Shown here one piece after another: positions 14,053 to 18,174 of a stretch of 18,174 nt of DNA; the first letter of the stretch is position 1; each line of letters starts with the position of its first letter. Source of the stretch: an uncultured Kingella sp. (GTDB taxonomy: Bacteria; Pseudomonadota; Gammaproteobacteria; Burkholderiales; Neisseriaceae); contig CAKARD010000014.1 in assembly GCA_916720425.1 (NCBI GenBank), positions 1 to 18,174 on the forward strand, read 5' to 3'. The translations under genes were made by a program, and so were the position numbers. A model generated the notes under the pieces. That model searched no databases. It was not told the origin of the DNA and saw only the letters and a list, made by a program, of their open reading frames with translations.

Positions 14053-15360
14053 ATGCTGCGTAAAATTGCTTCTATTTTACTTTTGGTCGGTGCAACGGTA
14101 ACTTGGGCGCAGACGACTCAAACCATTTTGCCTAATGGTATGACGGTGATTGTGAAAGAGGATCATCGTGCACCTGTGGTCATGGCTCAATTACATTATC
14201 AAGTTGGAAGTGTTGATGAAAAAGCAGGAAAAACGGGTTTGAGTCATGCTTTGGAACACATCATGTTTAAAGGTACAAAAATGGTTCCTGCGGGTGAGTA
14301 TTCGCGTCAGTTATCGCAGCTGGGTGGGCAAGACAATGCTTATACCAGTACAGAACAGACGGTTTATCATGTGAATATTGCGGCGGAACATTTGCCTGTA
14401 TTTTTAAAACTAGAAGCAGACCGAATGGCTAATTTAAATTTTAGTAATCGGGCTTTTGATAATGAAATGAAGATTATTCGTGAAGAGCGACGTGAACGAA
14501 TAGAAGACAATCCATCGGGATTGTTACACGAGGCCTTGATTCAAGCGGCGTGGCAAAAATCGCCCAATCGTTCTAGTGTGATCGGTGAAATGCGTGATTT
14601 ACATCGGCTCAAAGCTCAAGATTTGCGTCAATGGTATCAGCAGTGGTATGCACCCAATAATGCGACTTTAATTGTGGTGGGAGATGTGAAACCGCAAACG
14701 GTCTTTACACAAGCACAACAGTATTTTGGTAAAATACCTCGTCGTACATTGCCAAAACGTCAGGATTTAAATGAAGAAACGCCTAAACAAAACCAACATC
14801 AGCAAGTGTATGGGCAAAACACACGGCCAATAATGGTATTGGCGTATCGTGTCCCACCTTTGCGTAAAATTGATGATAATTTACCTTATGCATTGAATAT
14901 GTTGGGTAATATTTTAGATGGGCATAATGCATCAAGGTTTAGCAAGTATTTGGTACGAGGCAAACAGGTGGCGCAATATGTAGAAATTAGTTATGTTTTG
15001 TTGGCACGCCAACCTCAACTGTGGAGTATTTATACCAGTCCCAGTGCGCACAGTGATACAACACAATTAAAACAAGCTTTAATTGATGAATTGACTGATA
15101 TTGCTCAAAATGGTGTGAGTGAAGAGGAATTGAATCGTGCGCGCATATTGGAAAACACTCAAACCATTTTTGCCCAAGATAGCATGAGTGATCAAGCTGA
15201 TTTAATTGGTTTATTGCATGATGCGGGTTTTTCTTATCGTGATGAAGATGAAATTCGTCGGCGTATTAATGCAGTGAGTGCGCCAGAGGTGCAACAGGCA
15301 GCGCAGTATTTGTTGCAACAGCCAGAAATATACATAGAATTGTTGCCAAAAGAAAAGTAG
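14053..15360 (+). CDS. M16 family zinc metallopeptidase, periplasmic
   Basis: The protein belongs to the M16 (pitrilysin/insulinase) family of zinc proteases that degrade peptides. The 435 residues begin with a signal peptide ending near residue 20 (T-W-A-Q), so it probably acts in the periplasm. The inverted zinc motif H-x-x-E-H is complete: His65, Glu68 and His69 in S-H-A-L-E-H-I-M-F-K-G-T. The third ligand is expected in the R-E-E-R-R run at 143-147 (Glu144 or Glu145). The C-terminal half is an M16 C-type domain. This is the short, single-half form (M16B). Many bacteria have two such genes in tandem, one active and one inactive, but here ruvC follows convergently with only 3 bp between stops, so no partner is adjacent. 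The substrate is unknown. Confidence 0.92.
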   Translation: MLRKIASILLLVGATVTWAQTTQTILPNGMTVIVKEDHRAPVVMAQLHYQVGSVDEKAGKTGLSHALEHIMFKGTKMVPAGEYSRQLSQLGGQDNAYTSTEQTVYHVNIAAEHLPVFLKLEADRMANLNFSNRAFDNEMKIIREERRERIEDNPSGLLHEALIQAAWQKSPNRSSVIGEMRDLHRLKAQDLRQWYQQWYAPNNATLIVVGDVKPQTVFTQAQQYFGKIPRRTLPKRQDLNEETPKQNQHQQVYGQNTRPIMVLAYRVPPLRKIDDNLPYALNMLGNILDGHNASRFSKYLVRGKQVAQYVEISYVLLARQPQLWSIYTSPSAHSDTTQLKQALIDELTDIAQNGVSEEELNRARILENTQTIFAQDSMSDQADLIGLLHDAGFSYRDEDEIRRRINAVSAPEVQQAAQYLLQQPEIYIELLPKEK

Positions 15361-15363
15361 GGT

Positions 15364-15897
15364 TTATTGAAAACGTCCGCCTTTAATTTGAGTGCTGCCT
15401 AATTTATTTGCCCAGCCTTGATTGCGTAATGCGTGTGTTAGTGCCACTGCCAAGGCATCGGCAGCATCTTCTTGTGGTGTGGCAGATAAACATAGCATTT
15501 GTACGACCATATGTTGTACCTGTTCTTTCTTTGCTTTGCCTTGCCCGACCACAGCTTGTTTGACTTGTAAAGCGGTGTATTCATATACCGGTAATCCACG
15601 TAAAACCAAGGCAGCCATGGCGGCGCCACGCGCTTGCCCCAGCATTAATGTTGCGGCAGGATTCACATTAACGAATACTTTCTCTACGACAGATTGTGTG
15701 GGGCGATAGGTTTCGATAATCTCTCCTATATGTTGCACAATCACACCAATTCGTCCTGCTAATTCATCATTTTTAATGGTTTTTATACAGCCAGAAGCGA
15801 TGTAAATGGCTTCTTGTTGATACCAATCGATAATACCAAACCCTGTGCTGCGACTACCAGGATCGATGCCTAAAATACGAATGGGGAGGTGATTCAT
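15364..15897 (-). CDS. ruvC: crossover junction endodeoxyribonuclease RuvC
   Basis: RuvC is the dimeric nuclease that resolves Holliday junctions with RuvAB during recombination repair. It has 177 residues, the normal size. The RNase H-like fold begins with I-L-G-I-D-P-G-S-R-S-T-G-F-G. The four acidic catalytic residues are Asp12, Glu72 (V-V-E-K-V-F), Asp144 and Asp147 (E-D-A-A-D-A), in the spacing of the E. coli enzyme. Conserved N-P-A-A-T-L-M-L-G-Q-A-R-G (79-91) is also present. It is convergent with the M16 protease gene and divergent from mnmE. ruvA and ruvB are not next to it. Confidence 0.97.
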   Translation of the reverse strand: MNHLPIRILGIDPGSRSTGFGIIDWYQQEAIYIASGCIKTIKNDELAGRIGVIVQHIGEIIETYRPTQSVVEKVFVNVNPAATLMLGQARGAAMAALVLRGLPVYEYTALQVKQAVVGQGKAKKEQVQHMVVQMLCLSATPQEDAADALAVALTHALRNQGWANKLGSTQIKGGRFQ

Positions 15898-15920
15898 AAA
15901 TTATTCTCTTTTTTTGTTGA

Positions 15921-15936
15921 TGTTTCACGTGAAACA
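15921..15936. other. parS centromere site 1
   Basis: TGTTTCACGTGAAACA is a perfect 16-bp palindrome matching the consensus parS site bound by ParB in chromosome partitioning. With flanking A and T it extends to 18 bp. It lies in the intergenic region between ruvC and mnmE. Confidence 0.92.
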
Positions 15937-15953
15937 TTACTATATAAAATCAA

Positions 15954-15969
15954 TGTTTCACGTGAAACA
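15954..15969. other. parS centromere site 2
   Basis: This is an identical second copy of TGTTTCACGTGAAACA, 33 bp from the first (about three helical turns), with the same 18-bp extension. Tandem parS sites near mnmE-type genes are typical of the origin region. Confidence 0.92.
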
Positions 15970-16008
15970 TTATATAATAAAATACTCAAATTTAATGAAA
16001 TGGTAAAC

Positions 16009-17361
16009 ATGACATCTAACGACACCATTACTGCTATTGCTACCGCAAATGGGCGCGGAGGCGTGGGAATTGTTCGCGTATCAGGCAAAAATTTATTATC
16101 TTTTGCACAAAAGATTAGTGCAGGTAAAACCCCCAAACCACGTACTGCGCTATACACAGATTTTGTAGACGAACAGGGACAGATTATTGATAGTGGTATT
16201 TTATTATATTTTGCTGCGCCTGCTAGTTTTACAGGTGAAGATGTGATAGAGCTACACGGGCATGGTGGGCAAGTGGTTTTGCAAATGCTATTACAACGTT
16301 GTTTGCAATTGGGTGCACGTGTTGCGCGCGCAGGAGAATTTACGCAACGTGCGTTTTTAAATAATAAATTGGATCTGGCTCAAGCTGAAAGTGTGGCAGA
16401 TTTAATTGATGCTTCTAGTCAAACTGCCGCACGCATGGCAGTGCGTTCGTTAAAAGGTGTGTTTTCACAGCGTGTTGATGCATTGGTGGATAATCTCATA
16501 CATTTGCGAATGTTGGTAGAGGCAACGTTAGATTTTCCAGATGAAGAAATTGATTTTTTAGAGGCAGCCAATGCTCAAGAAAAATTAAACCAATTGCAAG
16601 ATGAATTATCCACATTATTATCTACAGCTGGGCAAGGTGCAATTTTGCGTGAAGGTATGCGCGTGGTATTAATTGGTGCGCCTAATGTGGGTAAGTCTAG
16701 TTTACTTAATGCTTTAGCGGGTGAAGAAGTGGCAATTGTAACTGATGTTGCGGGCACTACTCGCGATACAATACACGAGCATATCACGTTAGATGGCATC
16801 CCTGTGCATATTATAGATACTGCGGGTTTGCGTAATACTGATGATAAAGTGGAGCAAATTGGGATACAGCGCAGTCAAAAGGCAGTACAAAATGCAGATA
16901 TTGCTTTGGTATTAATTGACCCTAATGAGGGGATAAATCATACTACTCAAGAAATATTAAATGCATTACCACCGCAGCTCAATAAATTATTTATCCACAA
17001 TAAAGCCGATTTGCGTCATGAACCTGCTAGCTATATAAATAGCCCTATTTATCATGGTCCTTTAATTACACTGTCTGCTAAAACAGGGGTGGGGTTGGAT
17101 TTGCTTAAACAGGCCTTGTTAAATGCTGTTGGATGGCAAGGGGAGAGTGAAGGCTTGTTTTTAGCACGCAGTCGGCATATTCATGCACTTCAAACGGCAC
17201 AAACTCAATTAGAATATGCAAAGTTATGTGGTTATCAGCAGTTGGAATTATTGGCAGAGCATTTACGTTTGGCGCAGTTAGCATGCAGTGAAATCACAGG
17301 AGCGTTTACAGCTGATGATTTACTCGGTGTTATTTTTAGTCGTTTTTGTATAGGTAAATAA
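16009..17361 (+). CDS. mnmE: tRNA modification GTPase MnmE (TrmE)
   Basis: With MnmG, MnmE installs the (carboxymethyl)aminomethyl group on the wobble uridine of certain tRNAs. From this start the protein has 450 residues, the usual length. It has an N-terminal folate-binding domain beginning D-T-I-T-A-I-A-T-A-N-G-R-G-G-V-G, and a G domain with G1 G-A-P-N-V-G-K-S-S (223-231), G2 T-D-V-A-G-T-T-R-D (245-253), G3 D-T-A-G (270-273) and G4 N-K-A-D (331-334). The catalytic C-terminal C-I-G-K is at 447-450. The frame is open back to 15889, but that extension runs through both parS palindromes (each reads V-S-R-E-T) and overlaps the ruvC start. The start at 16009 matches the family; no strong ribosome site is seen, and ATG at 16000 is an alternative. 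Confidence 0.96.
   Translation: MTSNDTITAIATANGRGGVGIVRVSGKNLLSFAQKISAGKTPKPRTALYTDFVDEQGQIIDSGILLYFAAPASFTGEDVIELHGHGGQVVLQMLLQRCLQLGARVARAGEFTQRAFLNNKLDLAQAESVADLIDASSQTAARMAVRSLKGVFSQRVDALVDNLIHLRMLVEATLDFPDEEIDFLEAANAQEKLNQLQDELSTLLSTAGQGAILREGMRVVLIGAPNVGKSSLLNALAGEEVAIVTDVAGTTRDTIHEHITLDGIPVHIIDTAGLRNTDDKVEQIGIQRSQKAVQNADIALVLIDPNEGINHTTQEILNALPPQLNKLFIHNKADLRHEPASYINSPIYHGPLITLSAKTGVGLDLLKQALLNAVGWQGESEGLFLARSRHIHALQTAQTQLEYAKLCGYQQLELLAEHLRLAQLACSEITGAFTADDLLGVIFSRFCIGK
16606..16614 (+). other. consensus DnaA box within mnmE
   Basis: TTATCCACA is an exact match to the DnaA-box consensus. It lies inside the mnmE coding sequence. A one-mismatch site (TTATCCACC, minus strand) lies at 16485-16493. 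It could be a DnaA-titration site or a chance match. Confidence 0.35.
16991..16999 (+). other. second consensus DnaA box within mnmE
   Basis: This is another exact TTATCCACA, 385 bp from the first and in the same orientation. Two perfect copies this close are more than expected by chance in an 18-kb window, though A+T-rich codons raise the odds. Confidence 0.35.
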
Positions 17362-17376
17362 TGTTTTTTTAGTATG

Positions 17377-17405
17377 TGGTCATCTATAGGCTCAAAGAGT
17401 ACAAT
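17377..17405 (+). promoter_or_regulatory. candidate ubiM promoter
   Basis: TGGTCA (17377-17382) and TACAAT (17400-17405) are 17 nt apart. An imperfect inverted repeat, CTATAGGCT (17384-17392) and AGCCATAG (17406-17413), brackets the -10 box and could be an operator. The -35 match is only 4 of 6. Confidence 0.35.
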
Positions 17406-17440
17406 AGCCATAGTTTTCAACCCATAAAAAGGAAGTGATG

Positions 17441-18174
17441 ATGGATACGGATATTATTATTGTGGGCGCAGGCCCAGCAGGTTTGGCATTTGCACGCCAA
17501 TTCAAGGATACTGGCATTCAAGTTACGGTGATTGAAAAATCCAGTGAAGAAAGTTTACAAAATCCTGCTTATGATGGGCGTGAAATTGCACTTACGCATT
17601 TATCGCGTGAAATTATGCAAAAATTGGGTATGTGGCAACGTATCCCCGAGGATGAAATTTATCGTTTGCGTGATGCAAAAGTGTTTAATGGAACCTTTCA
17701 GTATACTTTACATTTTCCCGAACCTACTCAAGCTCGTGGTGGTGTCACTGATCGTCTGGGGAATTTAATTTCTAATCATAATATCCGCCGTGCTGCTTAT
17801 GAAGAGGTGAAAACTTGTGATAACGTTAAGCTGATCTGTGGAATCAGTGTAAAAAGTGTAGAAACTAATGATAATCGTGCTTTGGTTACCTTGGAAAATG
17901 GTGATACATTGCGTGCGCATTTATTGGTTGCTGCGGACAGTCGTTTTTCTAATACACGTCGTCAATTAGGTATTGCAGCTGATATGCATGATTTTGGACG
18001 TACGGTTATTGTGTTTCGTACTCGTCATAGTCTTTCTAATCAACATACAGCGTGTGAGTGTTTCTTTTATGGACGGACACTGGCGTTGTTGCCTTTGGAG
18101 GAACATCTTACTAATTGTGTGATTACCATTAAAAACACTCATGCACATGAATTATTGGAATTATCTCCTGAGGA
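17441..18174 (+). CDS. ubiM: FAD-dependent ubiquinone-biosynthesis hydroxylase, UbiM-like, 3' end outside the window
   Basis: Only the first 244 codons are present. The protein belongs to the UbiH/UbiF/COQ6 group of flavin monooxygenases that hydroxylate the ubiquinone ring. It starts with I-I-I-V-G-A-G-P-A-G-L-A-F-A, the dinucleotide-binding GxGxxG motif at residues 8-13. A D-G-R-E-I-A-L-T-H run near 47-55 follows, then V-A-A-D-S-R-F-S-N-T-R-R-Q-L-G-I, the second FAD-binding motif of the family, near 165-180. The D-G-R-E-I-A-L-T form and the neisserial setting point to UbiM, the hydroxylase known from Neisseria, rather than UbiH or UbiF, but I assign this by resemblance. AAGGAAG ends 5 nt before the chosen ATG; an ATG one codon earlier (17438) is too close to it. 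The gene lies 79 bp after mnmE. Confidence 0.8.
   Translation, partial: MDTDIIIVGAGPAGLAFARQFKDTGIQVTVIEKSSEESLQNPAYDGREIALTHLSREIMQKLGMWQRIPEDEIYRLRDAKVFNGTFQYTLHFPEPTQARGGVTDRLGNLISNHNIRRAAYEEVKTCDNVKLICGISVKSVETNDNRALVTLENGDTLRAHLLVAADSRFSNTRRQLGIAADMHDFGRTVIVFRTRHSLSNQHTACECFFYGRTLALLPLEEHLTNCVITIKNTHAHELLELSPE

Noticed and set aside
1..18174. CRISPR array, prophage genes or a full insertion sequence
   Set aside because: No regularly spaced repeats, phage structural genes or transposase frames were seen.

Overview
The window is chromosomal DNA from an A+T-rich member of the Neisseriaceae. The evidence is a set of typically neisserial genes: a Laz azurin lipoprotein with an H.8-type Ala/Pro/Glu-rich spacer, a CtrABCD capsule exporter, a neisserial-type porin, a UbiM-type ubiquinone hydroxylase, and WaaA, MnmE and Pgi sequences close to those I know from Neisseria. 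I saw no exact copy of the known Neisseriaceae DNA-uptake sequences, so I do not name a genus; an AT-rich, DUS-poor lineage is the best fit.

Layout. Positions 1-49 hold the 5' part of a tRNA-Lys gene (minus strand) with a near-perfect sigma70 promoter. A plus-strand three-gene module follows (235-2465): a small protein of unknown family, a chorismatase (XanB2/FkbO/Hyg5-like), and a second small protein paralogous to the first, closed by a hairpin terminator. The minus strand then carries dciA, laz and waaA (5048 to 2507). The terminator after laz overlaps the presumed translation start of waaA. Divergent from dciA is ctrABCD (5100-9008), which has no capsule-synthesis gene beside it here. A 192-bp gap with a perfect 16-bp-stem hairpin separates it from convergent pgi (10868 to 9201). 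A 378-bp non-coding region carries the porin promoter and leader, then the porin (11247-12368), a bidirectional terminator, an alanine/glycine:sodium symporter (minus), an M16 zinc protease (plus), ruvC (minus), two identical parS sites, mnmE (plus) and the start of ubiM (plus, cut by the window end).

How it fits together. Several genes serve the envelope: WaaA for lipid A-core, CtrABCD for capsule export, the porin, and Laz for periplasmic electron transfer. The chorismatase may supply hydroxybenzoate, possibly the ubiquinone ring precursor that UbiM later helps modify, but that link is inference. The parS pair and two consensus DnaA boxes near mnmE suggest that this end of the window is close to the chromosome origin. 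The most unusual unit is the paralog-chorismatase-paralog module, because I cannot assign the two flanking small proteins to any family I know.
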